Source: Kitasatospora sp. NBC_00374
GTDB lineage: Bacteria > Actinomycetota > Actinomycetes > Streptomycetales > Streptomycetaceae
Direction: 5' to 3'
Assembly (NCBI RefSeq): GCF_041434935.1
Contig: NZ_CP107964.1
Location: 1,116,001-1,180,000 of the forward strand
DNA length: 64,000 nt
The notes beneath the pieces are model-generated. The model searched no databases, was not told the origin of the DNA, and saw only the letters and a program-made list of their open reading frames with translations. Shown piece by piece: positions 8,955-17,206 of the stretch; position 1 is the first letter of the stretch; each line of letters opens with the position of its first letter. The position numbers and the translations under genes are program-made.

Positions 8955-10418
8955 ATGACTTCCACCACAGCGTCCCACGCCGCGGACCTGGTCGCCGCCC
9001 TGCTGTTCATTCTCAGTCTGGCCGGGCTGTCCCAGCACCGGACCTCGCGCGCCGGCGTCGTCTACGGCATCGCCGGCATGGCCCTCGCCCTGGCCGCCAC
9101 CGTCGTGCTGGCGGCGCAGAGCATCACCGCCGGCGCGGTCGCCCTGATCGTCCTCGCGATGGTGCTCGGCGGTGCGGCGGGCCTGTGGCAGGCGCGGCGG
9201 GTCGGCATGACGCAGATGCCCGAACTCATCGCCGTCCTACACAGTTTCGTCGGTCTCGCCGCCGTCCTGGTCGGCTGGAACGGCTACCTGGAGGTCGAGG
9301 CCCACGGCTCGGCCCAGACGCTGGTCGCCGGCGACCTGCTGGGCATCCACCACGCCGAGGTCTTCATCGGCATCTTCATCGGCGGGGTCACCTTCACCGG
9401 CTCCATCGTGGCCTTCCTCAAGCTGTCCGCCCGGATCGCCTCGCGCCCGCTCACACTGCCCGGCAAGAACGTCCTCAACCTGGGGGCGCTGGCCGCGTTC
9501 GCGGGACTCACCGCCTGGTTCACCACACGCCCGAGCCTGGGGCTGATGGTCGCGGTGACCGTCCTGGCACTGGCTCTCGGCTGGCACCTGGTCGCCTCGA
9601 TCGGCGGCGGCGACATGCCCGTCGTCGTCTCCATGCTGAACAGCTACTCGGGCTGGGCCGCGGCCGCCGCCGGGTTCCTCCTCGACAACAACCTGCTCAT
9701 CGTCACCGGGGCGCTGGTCGGCTCCTCCGGCGCCTACCTGTCGTACATCATGTGCCGGGCGATGAACCGCTCCTTCATCTCGGTCATCGCCGGCGGCTTC
9801 GGCATCGAGGCCCCGTCGGGCGGGGATGAGGAGCAGGGGGAGCACCGCGAGATCCGCGCCGAGGAGACCGCGGGGCTGCTCGCGCAGGCCCGGTCCGTGG
9901 TCATCACCCCCGGCTACGGGATGGCGGTGGCCCAGGCCCAGCACCCGGTGGCGGAGCTGACGCGCCGCCTCCGCGAGCGCGGCGTCGAGGTCCGCTTCGG
10001 CGTGCACCCGGTGGCCGGGCGCCTGCCGGGGCACATGAACGTGCTGCTGGCCGAGGCGAAGGTGCCGTACGACGTCGTCCTGGAGATGGACGAGATCAAC
10101 GACGACTTCGCCGCGACCTCCGTCGTCCTCGTCATCGGTGCCAACGACACCGTCAACCCGGCCGCCACCGACGACCCGTCCAGCCCGATCGCCGGGATGC
10201 CGGTCCTGCGGGTGTGGGAGGCGGAGCAGGTGATCGTCTTCAAGCGCTCGATGGCGTCCGGCTACGCGGGCGTGCAGAACCCGCTGTTCTTCCGCGAGAA
10301 CAGCAGCATGCTCTTCGGGGACGCCAAGCAGAGCGTGGAAGCGATCCTGCAGGCCCTCACCGGCCAGACCGAGGCCGCCCCCGTCCGGCCCGTCCGCCAG
10401 CCGACGACGGCCGGCTAG
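8955..10418 (+). CDS. pntB: NAD(P) transhydrogenase subunit beta
   Basis: Beta subunit of the proton-translocating transhydrogenase. About the first 280 of 487 residues form eight or nine membrane helices (proton channel). After a charged linker (GGDEEQGEH), the C-terminal third is the NADP(H)-binding domain III, with [10 protein letters not shown], the conserved [13 protein letters not shown] stretch, and GANDTVNPA. Its ATG is 6 bp after the pntA stop, with a purine-rich ribosome site inside the pntA tail, so the two are one operon. It ends just before a strong hairpin. Nothing unusual for the family was seen. Confidence 0.96.
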   Translation: MTSTTASHAADLVAALLFILSLAGLSQHRTSRAGVVYGIAGMALALAATVVLAAQSITAGAVALIVLAMVLGGAAGLWQARRVGMTQMPELIAVLHSFVGLAAVLVGWNGYLEVEAHGSAQTLVAGDLLGIHHAEVFIGIFIGGVTFTGSIVAFLKLSARIASRPLTLPGKNVLNLGALAAFAGLTAWFTTRPSLGLMVAVTVLALALGWHLVASIGGGDMPVVVSMLNSYSGWAAAAAGFLLDNNLLIVTGALVGSSGAYLSYIMCRAMNRSFISVIAGGFGIEAPSGGDEEQGEHREIRAEETAGLLAQARSVVITPGYGMAVAQAQHPVAELTRRLRERGVEVRFGVHPVAGRLPGHMNVLLAEAKVPYDVVLEMDEINDDFAATSVVLVIGANDTVNPAATDDPSSPIAGMPVLRVWEAEQVIVFKRSMASGYAGVQNPLFFRENSSMLFGDAKQSVEAILQALTGQTEAAPVRPVRQPTTAG

Positions 10419-10438
10419 GGCGGGCACCCCGGCCCGAA

Positions 10439-10472
10439 CGGACCGCCCGGGCACGACGTGCCGGGCGGTCCG
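10439..10472. terminator. bidirectional terminator hairpin
   Basis: Inverted repeat with roughly 15-bp arms (one extra base on the left arm) around a GAC loop, very GC-rich. It lies in the 74-bp gap between the convergent pntB and ABC-operon genes, where a shared terminator is expected. No U-tract, as is common in actinomycetes. Confidence 0.75.
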
Positions 10473-10492
10473 CTCGCACCGGCCCCGGCCGG

Positions 10493-11065
10493 TTACCGTC
10501 GCGGTCCTGCCAGGGCGTACGCCACGGTGCCGGTCGCCAGCAGGGCCCACGCGGTCGCGGCGGACGCCGCCGTGCCGGGGGGAAAGCTCATCCAATGGAG
10601 CACCTCTCCCACGGTGCCGCGCGGCGTCGGGACGAGGAGGGTGAACGCGAGCCAGCCGGTCGGCAGGGTCCAGGCGAACTGTGCCCCGCACAGCGCCGCC
10701 CCGAGCGCGGCCAGGCCGACCAGGCCCGCGCCGTCCCGGACGACGACCTCGGTGGGGGCGAGCTCCACTCCCGCCGCCCGGACCGCCAGCAGCGCCGCAC
10801 TGGCGAACGCGCCGATCAGCAGCACGTGCGCCGCCCGGCGGGGCACCCAGCGGATCGCGGCCGTCCGCTCCAGGGCGGGATCCCGCCCGCCGAGCCCGAC
10901 GGAGGCGGCCGCCACGTTCGCGGTGAGGACCACGACCACCAACCCCAGGTCCACCGGGCCCGGGCGGCCCAGGTTGAGCGCCCACAGCACCAGCGCGACG
11001 AGCGTGACCGCGGCGACGGAGGTGGGCACCTGCCGTGAACGCGCGTACAGGATCAGCCACCTCAT
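10493..11065 (-). CDS. small integral membrane protein of ABC operon
   Basis: A 190-residue hydrophobic protein with about five or six predicted membrane helices, no signal peptide and no recognised catalytic motif. Last gene of the sigma/anti-sigma/ABC operon, overlapping the upstream permease-like gene by ATGA. Its position suggests a second membrane component of the same exporter, but it matches no specific permease family I can name. Transcription should stop at the hairpin at 10439-10472. Confidence 0.75.
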   Translation of the reverse strand: MRWLILYARSRQVPTSVAAVTLVALVLWALNLGRPGPVDLGLVVVVLTANVAAASVGLGGRDPALERTAAIRWVPRRAAHVLLIGAFASAALLAVRAAGVELAPTEVVVRDGAGLVGLAALGAALCGAQFAWTLPTGWLAFTLLVPTPRGTVGEVLHWMSFPPGTAASAATAWALLATGTVAYALAGPRR

Positions 11066-12462
11066 CGCGACGCCTCCCCCGCGAGGACCGACAGCTGGAC
11101 GTAGCCCGTGCAGGAGAGTTCGGCGGCGCGCACCTCGGCGATCCGCGAACGCTGCTCGGCCGGTGACAGCGCCGTCAGCCGCTGCCAGGCGGCGTCGGCG
11201 TCCGCCCAGGTCTTGAGCGAGTACGCGTCGCTGCCCTTCTTCTCCAGCGGCCGGAGCTGGGGGTCACGCAGGGCCCAGCTCACGGCGATGCTCTGGACGG
11301 CGACGTCGTCGCTGCCCCCGCCCTCGCGGTCGCTGTGCCCGTGGCAGTTCGGTGCCAGGCCCTGGGCGATCAGCGCGCGGGTCAGCTCGGCTCCGGTCGC
11401 GTCGGCGAACAGCCGTTCGTCGAAGTCGACCAGCACCACGTCGCCGGAGAGTCCGCGTTCCTCGCCGAGTGCGCGCAGCGCGGTGTCCTCCCGCACCGAG
11501 TTCGGCGCCTTGTCGCCCAGGATCTCGTGCAGTACGCGCAGCGCCTCCTTGCTGCGCGGCGCGAGCTCGGGCAGGCGTGAGCGGTTCGCCTGCGTCACGC
11601 ACACCGGTCCGTCACAGACCGGGGCGGCGGCGGCCTTGTCGACGACGTAGGTGTCGCGCGCGGCGGCCGGGAGGATCAGCAGGGCCAGGGCCGCGCCGGC
11701 CAGGACGGGGGTCACCGCGAGCAGCCGGGCCCGGCGGGTCACGGCCGACAGCAGTGCGAAGCCGGTGGCGAGCAGGCCGAGCAGCCAGAGCGTCTGGCCG
11801 AAATGCACCGAGCCGGACAGGGTCAGCAGCATCTCCCGCGGCTCCGCGGTCACCGGGGACAGCTGGGCGAGCCGGTTCGGCGCGACGCCCGACGGCCGTG
11901 CCCCTTCGTTGCCCTGTCGCAGGAGCAGGCCCGTCAGCATGAGGACGAGCACCACCAGGGCCGGCGGGGTGAGCACGGAGGGCAGGGCCCGCGCGACGCC
12001 CATGCCGAACAAGGCCCCCGCGACCAGGGCCAGCGCCCCCACGAGCGAGATCGGCAGCCAGCCGACGGGCGTGTAGGTGGTGGCGCCCAGGGCCACCTGG
12101 ACTGCGCCCACGAGGACCAGCAGGCCGAAGCCCGACACCAGCGCCAGCGCCATCGCACCGGCCGGCAGCGCCGCACGGCGCCAGGCGGGCAGTGGCGTGG
12201 TGGTCAGCAGTTCGGTCATCCGCGAGCGGGATTCGCGCAGCCCGTACACCGCCCCCATGCCCACCACGAGCGGCCACCAGAAGCCCAGCAGGTACCTGGT
12301 CCACATGGCCATGGAGGTCCACTGGGCCGTCCACCCCGCGGTGCCCTTCCACCAGATCCCGTCGATCAGACAGAAGACCGCCAGGCTGCCTCCCAGGACG
12401 ACGACGCCGGCCCACAGCGCGACGGAGCGCTTCAACTCGGTGCGCAGGACACGTCCGTTCAC
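11062..12462 (-). CDS. ABC transporter permease-like protein with extracytoplasmic domain
   Basis: A 466-residue membrane protein. An N-terminal helix is followed by several more to about residue 275, a layout like ABC-2/NatB-type permeases. After a last helix (LLAVTPVLAGAALALLILP) comes a roughly 190-residue soluble C-terminal part beginning with a CDGPVC pair, probably outside the membrane. It starts with GTG overlapping the stop of the ABC ATPase gene (GTGA), so the two should be made together and form one transporter. Substrate unknown. The large Cys-containing tail is unusual for a plain permease and may bind substrate or sense envelope state (inference). Confidence 0.8.
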   Translation of the reverse strand: MNGRVLRTELKRSVALWAGVVVLGGSLAVFCLIDGIWWKGTAGWTAQWTSMAMWTRYLLGFWWPLVVGMGAVYGLRESRSRMTELLTTTPLPAWRRAALPAGAMALALVSGFGLLVLVGAVQVALGATTYTPVGWLPISLVGALALVAGALFGMGVARALPSVLTPPALVVLVLMLTGLLLRQGNEGARPSGVAPNRLAQLSPVTAEPREMLLTLSGSVHFGQTLWLLGLLATGFALLSAVTRRARLLAVTPVLAGAALALLILPAAARDTYVVDKAAAAPVCDGPVCVTQANRSRLPELAPRSKEALRVLHEILGDKAPNSVREDTALRALGEERGLSGDVVLVDFDERLFADATGAELTRALIAQGLAPNCHGHSDREGGGSDDVAVQSIAVSWALRDPQLRPLEKKGSDAYSLKTWADADAAWQRLTALSPAEQRSRIAEVRAAELSCTGYVQLSVLAGEASR

Positions 12463-13268
12463 CAGGTGCCTCCCTGCTGTCCCGAGTTGCGCAGCAGCGC
12501 CGAGTAGCCGCGCTCCAGCGGGCTGTCGCCCGGGTGGTCGGGGCCGCCCGCCGCCGCCAGGTCGTCCGGGGTGCCCTGGAAGACGAGGCGCCCGTCGGCG
12601 AAGAGCACCACGTCGGAGCAGGCCGCCGCGACGTCCTCGACCAGGTGGGTGGAGACGACCACGCAGGTGTCACGGCCCAGTTCCTGCAGCAGCTCGCGGA
12701 AGCGCAGCCGCTGCGCCGGGTCGAGGCCGGCCGTGGGCTCGTCCAGCAGCAGCACCGCGGGGTCGTTGACGATGGCCTGGGCGATGCCGGCCCGCCGCAC
12801 CATGCCGCCGGAGAGGGTCTTCATCCGGTGGTCGGCGCGGTCCGCCAGGCCCACCCGTTCCACGGCCCGCTGGACGGCCGCGGGGATGTCCGACTTCGGG
12901 ACCTCCTTCAACCAGGCCATGTACTCGACGAACTCACGGACCGTGAAGCGCTTGTAGTAACCGAACTCCTGCGGCAGGTAGCCGATCCGCCGGCGCAGGG
13001 CCCGGTGGTCGCCCAGCTTGCCGACGGCGGTGCCGAGCAGCTCCAGTTCGCCCTCGGCGGGGCGCAGCACGGTGGCCAGCGCCCGGATCAGGGTGGTCTT
13101 CCCCGCTCCGTTGGGCCCCAGGAGGCCGTGGGCGCCGGTGCCCAGGGAGAGGTCGAGCCCGTCGACGGCCATCTTCTTGCGTCCGACGCGTACTCTCAGG
13201 CCGCTGGCCCGGATCTCCCAGGCGTAGGTCTTCGGCGCGGTGTCGGCCGCGCTCGTCAGAGGTGTCAT
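12459..13268 (-). CDS. ABC transporter ATP-binding protein
   Basis: A 269-residue ATPase of the ABC-2/multidrug-exporter type, powering the membrane proteins encoded just downstream. Walker A GPNGAGKTT, Q-loop (YLPQEFGYYKRFTVREF), signature LSGGMVRR, Walker B VLLLDEPTAGLDP and switch His in STHLVED are all present. LSGGM instead of LSGGQ is common in this family. The ATG at 13268 has AAAGGGACC upstream; in-frame codons further upstream only read the other strand of the anti-sigma gene. The 32-bp gap after the anti-sigma gene suggests one transcript driven by the ECF sigma factor. Confidence 0.93.
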   Translation of the reverse strand: MTPLTSAADTAPKTYAWEIRASGLRVRVGRKKMAVDGLDLSLGTGAHGLLGPNGAGKTTLIRALATVLRPAEGELELLGTAVGKLGDHRALRRRIGYLPQEFGYYKRFTVREFVEYMAWLKEVPKSDIPAAVQRAVERVGLADRADHRMKTLSGGMVRRAGIAQAIVNDPAVLLLDEPTAGLDPAQRLRFRELLQELGRDTCVVVSTHLVEDVAAACSDVVLFADGRLVFQGTPDDLAAAGGPDHPGDSPLERGYSALLRNSGQQGGTW

Positions 13269-13300
13269 GCGGTGGTCCCTTTCAAGGGTCGAGGATGGTT

Positions 13301-14140
13301 TCACAGCGTCGAGTAGGCGTTCCGGCGGGCGATCACGGCGCCGGCGCCGAGCGCGAGGAGTAGTCCCCAGCCGGGCAACCGGTCCGGCTGCAGGGCGAGT
13401 TGCAGGAGAGCGGGGACGTGGCCGGTGGCCCAGGTGGGCGCCACGACGGCGACGCCCCACGCGATCGCCAGCCCGGCGGCGGCGCGGGTCACGCCGACCA
13501 CGCTGCCCAGCGCCAGGGCGGTGGAGGTGAAGGCCAGGGAGGGCAGCAACCACTGCGCGGCCGTCATGGTCCCGGTCAGCCATCCCCCCACCAGGAGCCC
13601 CGGCAGGACCACCCCGAGGACCGCGGTGGTGCGCCTGAGCAGCAGGGGCAGGCCGGCCCGGGCGGTCGAGGCCGTCAGTTCGTGCGCCGGGTCCAGGGCG
13701 CGCGACCACGCCGCGGCGACAGCGCACATCGGCAGCACGGGCGCGACCAGCAGGGCCGGTGAGGCGTCGCCGAGGAGCGTCGGTGACGCGACCGCGTCCA
13801 GCAGCAGCGCCAGCAGGGTGACGAGGACGGTCATGGCCAGCCACGGGGTCATCGCCGGCGTGAGCCAGGCCGACACCCACCTCGGACGCAGTCGCCGCCG
13901 GGGGCCGCTGCCGGCCGCGTCCAGCTGGGGTTCCAGCCCGGCCCGGACGGTGTCGATCAGCGCGGCGACGCCGGGCGCCTCGGTGGCCACGGAGGCCGCC
14001 AGGCGGCTGCGGCACAGCGCGCAGGTCTCCAGGTGGGCTTCCAGCGCCCAGACGGTGTCCGCGGCCAGCGCCGCGTCACCGCGCGCATAGTCGTCGATCA
14101 ACCGCATCGACGCGTGTTCCGCACTCGTGCCAGCACTCAT
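13301..14140 (-). CDS. zinc-finger membrane anti-sigma factor
   Basis: A 279-residue protein with a cytosolic anti-sigma N-terminus containing the zinc-binding HLETCALC signature (His-x3-Cys-x2-Cys), then about six hydrophobic helices. Partner of the ECF sigma factor directly upstream: the genes overlap by ATGA and are co-translated, the normal sigma/anti-sigma arrangement. Such proteins hold the sigma factor at the membrane until a redox or envelope signal releases it. Six membrane segments are more than the usual single one, so the membrane part may itself sense a ligand or contact the ABC transporter (inference). Confidence 0.85.
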   Translation of the reverse strand: MSAGTSAEHASMRLIDDYARGDAALAADTVWALEAHLETCALCRSRLAASVATEAPGVAALIDTVRAGLEPQLDAAGSGPRRRLRPRWVSAWLTPAMTPWLAMTVLVTLLALLLDAVASPTLLGDASPALLVAPVLPMCAVAAAWSRALDPAHELTASTARAGLPLLLRRTTAVLGVVLPGLLVGGWLTGTMTAAQWLLPSLAFTSTALALGSVVGVTRAAAGLAIAWGVAVVAPTWATGHVPALLQLALQPDRLPGWGLLLALGAGAVIARRNAYSTL

Positions 14141-14697
14141 GCCAGCGCCTCCCGCATCGCGATCCGGGCCCGGCGGGCGCGGGTCTTGACCGTGCCTTCG
14201 GGCAGTCTGAGCAGGACGGCGGTCTCCCGGACGGAGAGCCCGTCGAGCACCGTGGCCTGCAGTACCTGTCGGAGTTCCGGCGCCAGTCGCCGCAGGGCGT
14301 CGCCGACGTCGCCGCCGACCGTCCCGGCGAGCGCCTCGTCCTCCGCCGCGGGCACCACCGCCCGCTCGGCGGCGGCGACCGGCGGTTCGGCGTGGTGGGC
14401 TCGGCGGCGGAACGCGTCGACGAGGCGGCGCGCCGCGATCGTCCACAGCCACCCGACGGCCGTCCCGCCGACCGCGCTCCCGGCGAACGCGCCGGCCGCG
14501 CGCCACACCGCCAGATAGGTCTCCTGCATGACCTCGGCGACGATCTGCTCGTCCGCGCAGCGGCGGCGCAACCGCACCGCCAGCCACGGCGACGTGCGCC
14601 GGTACAGCTCGTCGAACGCCCGGCGGTCACCTCTGGCCACCAGCCGGACGAGGCGTTCCTCGTCCAGCTCGTCCAGTGCTCTCCTACGTGATCTCAC
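14137..14697 (-). CDS. ECF RNA polymerase sigma factor
   Basis: Group IV (ECF) sigma factor of about 186 residues. Region 2 is seen in ARGDRRAFDELYRR and EVMQETYLAVWRAA, and region 4 in LRQVLQATVLDGLSVRETA followed by LLRLPEGTVKTRARRAR. The GTG at 14697 is chosen because it gives normal ECF length; the frame stays open to 14835, and an intermediate start is possible. It probably transcribes the operon it heads, including its own anti-sigma gene and the ABC transporter. Confidence 0.88.
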   Translation of the reverse strand: MRSRRRALDELDEERLVRLVARGDRRAFDELYRRTSPWLAVRLRRRCADEQIVAEVMQETYLAVWRAAGAFAGSAVGGTAVGWLWTIAARRLVDAFRRRAHHAEPPVAAAERAVVPAAEDEALAGTVGGDVGDALRRLAPELRQVLQATVLDGLSVRETAVLLRLPEGTVKTRARRARIAMREALA

Positions 14698-14986
14698 ACC
14701 AGCCAGACGCCGGGTTGGGGGCACAGGTTCTGCATCCGCCGTGACCTGTGTCACACCTCCACGCACCGGCGCGGCCGGCCGGGCTCGCCGGGCCACCTGT
14801 CCGCAGGGCGGCCGCCGTCGCGGCGAGCCCACCACCGGGACCGCTGATGAAGTCCTTCCGGCCGCTCGAACACCCTGTCAGTACGGCCTCCGGTGCCGAA
14901 GCTTCGGCCTGCGGCGGACGCGCGTCAACCCCGCGCCGGTCAGCTTCCCCGCTGCCCGGCCCCGTGCCGCCGGATCAGTCCCCCCA

Positions 14987-15799
14987 TCACCTGTCCGAAC
15001 GACCCCCACGACGATCAACGAAACCGTCGGAACCGAGGAGGAGTTCGAGAAGTCGCCCGGGAGCCCGCAGTGGCAGGTAGTGATCGGCATCGGCGACCAC
15101 CTCCAGCCGCGCGCCGGGGATGCCGTCGGCGAGACGCCCGGCGATGACGCCGATCTCCGGGTGGTCGTGATCGCCGACGACGACCATCGTCGGAACCTCG
15201 ATCCGGTCCAGTCGGTCGACAGCGCCCTCGGCCGGGTCGAGCGCGTGTCCCTGCTCGGCGGCGGCTCCGGCTTCGGCGTTCTCCCGCACCATGGGCTCGA
15301 TGACCTCGAAACCTGGGGCCCGGTCGCCCAGGCTCGCCCAGAGCGTGAGCTCCAGCTCGGCGATGCGGCGGCCGACCGATCCACGATGTGCCGCGACGTA
15401 CGCATCCATCTCGGGGCTCTGGGGCCACTCGTGCCCGCTGGCGGACGCCGCGATCAGCGTCAGCGACCGGACCCGCTCGGGGTGTTCCAGGGTGAAGTCG
15501 AGCGCGACCTCGCCTCCCATGCTCAAGCCAACGAGACCCGCGGTCTGGAAGCCGAATCGGTCCAGGACCGCCAGCAGGTCGTCTTCATAGCGGAACGGCG
15601 CGGTCGGAGACGTCGAGCATCCATGGCCCCTGGCGTCGTAACGAACCACGGTGTGGTGGCGTGCCAGCGCGGAGAAGACACGGCTCCACAGGCGGCTGTC
15701 GTGGACCGATCCGTGGAGCAGGACGAGCGGGGGGCCGTTCCCGGCCTTCTCGGCCCAGATGTGGCCTCCGCCGGCGACGGGGATCAACTCGGTCGTCAT
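14987..15799 (-). CDS. alpha/beta hydrolase
   Basis: A 270-residue alpha/beta-fold hydrolase of the kind annotated as 3-oxoadipate enol-lactonase-like or esterase. It has oxyanion-hole LLHGS, nucleophile elbow GLSMGG with the catalytic Ser, VVVGDHDHPE containing the acidic residue, and DADHYLP with the catalytic His. The ATG at 15799 begins MTTELIPVAGGG, a normal family N-terminus; the frame runs further upstream only as noncoding reading. Substrate cannot be told. Divergent from the HEAT-like gene across about 180 bp. Confidence 0.9.
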   Translation of the reverse strand: MTTELIPVAGGGHIWAEKAGNGPPLVLLHGSVHDSRLWSRVFSALARHHTVVRYDARGHGCSTSPTAPFRYEDDLLAVLDRFGFQTAGLVGLSMGGEVALDFTLEHPERVRSLTLIAASASGHEWPQSPEMDAYVAAHRGSVGRRIAELELTLWASLGDRAPGFEVIEPMVRENAEAGAAAEQGHALDPAEGAVDRLDRIEVPTMVVVGDHDHPEIGVIAGRLADGIPGARLEVVADADHYLPLRAPGRLLELLLGSDGFVDRRGGRSDR

Positions 15800-15982
15800 A
15801 CCCCCGATTCGATCACACCGCCGCATCCACCGGGCGCAGAGCCCACCCGACGCAGAGAACCTGACAACCCTGCCAGAACGTCGAAAATCGAGGTTGCCAA
15901 GACGAGCCGTATTGGGCACTATCCACGTCATGACTACGCGAAAGGGCAGCCGGCCCTCAGGTTGTTGACCGGCTCGTGGCGG

Positions 15983-16963
15983 GTGCGCAATGGCGGTGCC
16001 GCCGGCGAGAGTCCCACTCTGTTCGACCATGCGCGGACCCTCCGTGGTCGCCACGGCCCCGGTCCGTGGCCCGGGTTCGGCGACCCTCTTCCCGACGCAC
16101 GCCCGGACAGCGCCCGCGTCGTCCTCGTCGGCGGCGGCGAGGACGCTCTGGTACGACATACCCCGGACAGCGACGGCGTTGTTCCTCCCACCGGCGTCGA
16201 ACTCGCCGACCACCTCGAACACCTGCTGCTGGCACCGGCGCCAAGCATCAGCGGCGACAGGCTCAGAAGCCTCCACGACCTGCTCGCCACCTGCGAGCCG
16301 ATCGAGGTCGCCGACCAGCTCAGCGCCGAGGTCCGCCGCCGCGGTCTGCCGTCCGACGGGCTGCGCCGACTGGGCCGTCAGTTGGCGGAACACGGTACCC
16401 ACCGCGCCCCGGTCAAGATCGGCCTGGTGCTCCTGGGCCTGGGCGGGGACATCCGCGACCGCGAACTGCTGCTCCTGCTCGGCAGCCTGGACGAGCTCAC
16501 CCTCTACGCAGCGGTCGCACTCCACCGCTCCCAGCCCGACGCAGACCTGGCCGTCCACACCCTCGCCCAACGGGTCGCGGGCTGGGGACGCATCCAGGCG
16601 GTGCGGACGCTGCGCGACACCACCGACCCGGTGCTCGACCCGACCTGGTTCCATGCACTGCGCACCAGCGACCGCCGGCACGCCGCACACATCCTCGACC
16701 TGGCCGAACGACGCCTCGCCACCACCCCCCGACCCGAACGCGACCACGCCCTACTCCTGTTCGCGCATCTCCTGCGACGCCATCCCGAACACGGATGGCC
16801 CCTGCTGCGGTCCGCACTCACCAGCAGCACGCCCGAAGTGCGCCGCACCGCGTTGACCACCCTCACCGGATGGCCCGTCGACACCCTCACCCGGGAGGCC
16901 GCCGACCACCTGCGCACCACCCGGACACCTCGGCCGGAAAACCCCCAGGAGGCACGCCCGTGA
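15983..16963 (+). CDS. hypothetical protein, helical-repeat-like
   Basis: About 326 residues, mostly regular Leu/Ala-rich amphipathic helices, suggesting a HEAT-like or TPR-like solenoid (for example DRELLLLLGSLDELTLYAA and HALLLFAHLLRRHPEHG). I do not recognise a family. The start is uncertain: similarity to coding sequence begins about SPTLFDHARTLR, and GTG at 15983 or TTG at 15962/15965 are the only nearby starts, none with a good ribosome site. Its stop overlaps, as GTGA, the start of the next small gene, which has a strong AGGAGG. It therefore heads an operon ending in the P450. Confidence 0.6.
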   Translation: MRNGGAAGESPTLFDHARTLRGRHGPGPWPGFGDPLPDARPDSARVVLVGGGEDALVRHTPDSDGVVPPTGVELADHLEHLLLAPAPSISGDRLRSLHDLLATCEPIEVADQLSAEVRRRGLPSDGLRRLGRQLAEHGTHRAPVKIGLVLLGLGGDIRDRELLLLLGSLDELTLYAAVALHRSQPDADLAVHTLAQRVAGWGRIQAVRTLRDTTDPVLDPTWFHALRTSDRRHAAHILDLAERRLATTPRPERDHALLLFAHLLRRHPEHGWPLLRSALTSSTPEVRRTALTTLTGWPVDTLTREAADHLRTTRTPRPENPQEARP

Positions 16964-17206
16964 CCGCAACTCCCCGCTGTCCTGAGCCCTGCGCCCAACT
17001 GCCCGACCGCTACGGCGACCGGCAGGTCGCGGCGTCGACCGTCGACGCGCTCGGACGCGCTCGGACGCGCCGTCACTCTGCCTGTCCCGCCGGCGGCCGA
17101 GACCGTCTGGCTACGCTCGGTGGCACGGGCGTGTGCCGCAAGCGACATCGTCCGGACGGCCTCGCGCGAGGCACCGATGGTCGAGACGGCGCAGGAGTAC
17201 CCATGA
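16960..17206 (+). pseudogene. small unknown gene frameshifted by a 10-bp duplication
   Basis: GTG at 16960 has a perfect AGGAGG seven to eight bases upstream and overlaps the preceding stop (GTGA). The frame starts VTATPRCPEPCAQLPDRYGD. At 17051-17070 tcggacgcgc is tandemly duplicated (+10 bp). Removing one copy restores a frame of about 79 codons that ends in EYP and TGA at 17204-17206, overlapping the P450 ATG as ATGA. As sequenced, the frame instead runs on into the P450. The best explanation is a recent slippage mutation in a small gene coupled to the P450. It contains a Cys-x3-Cys pair; function unknown. Confidence 0.6.
17051..17070 (+). repeat. 10-bp tandem duplication causing frameshift
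   Basis: tcggacgcgc occurs twice exactly, and seven matching bases precede it (about 2.7 copies in all). Ten is not a multiple of three, so copy number switches the reading frame of the surrounding small gene. Confidence 0.85.

Noticed and set aside
14528..15961. N-terminal extension of the HEAT-like gene
   Set aside because: Open in frame, but antisense to the hydrolase and sigma genes, with no coding character before about 15960.
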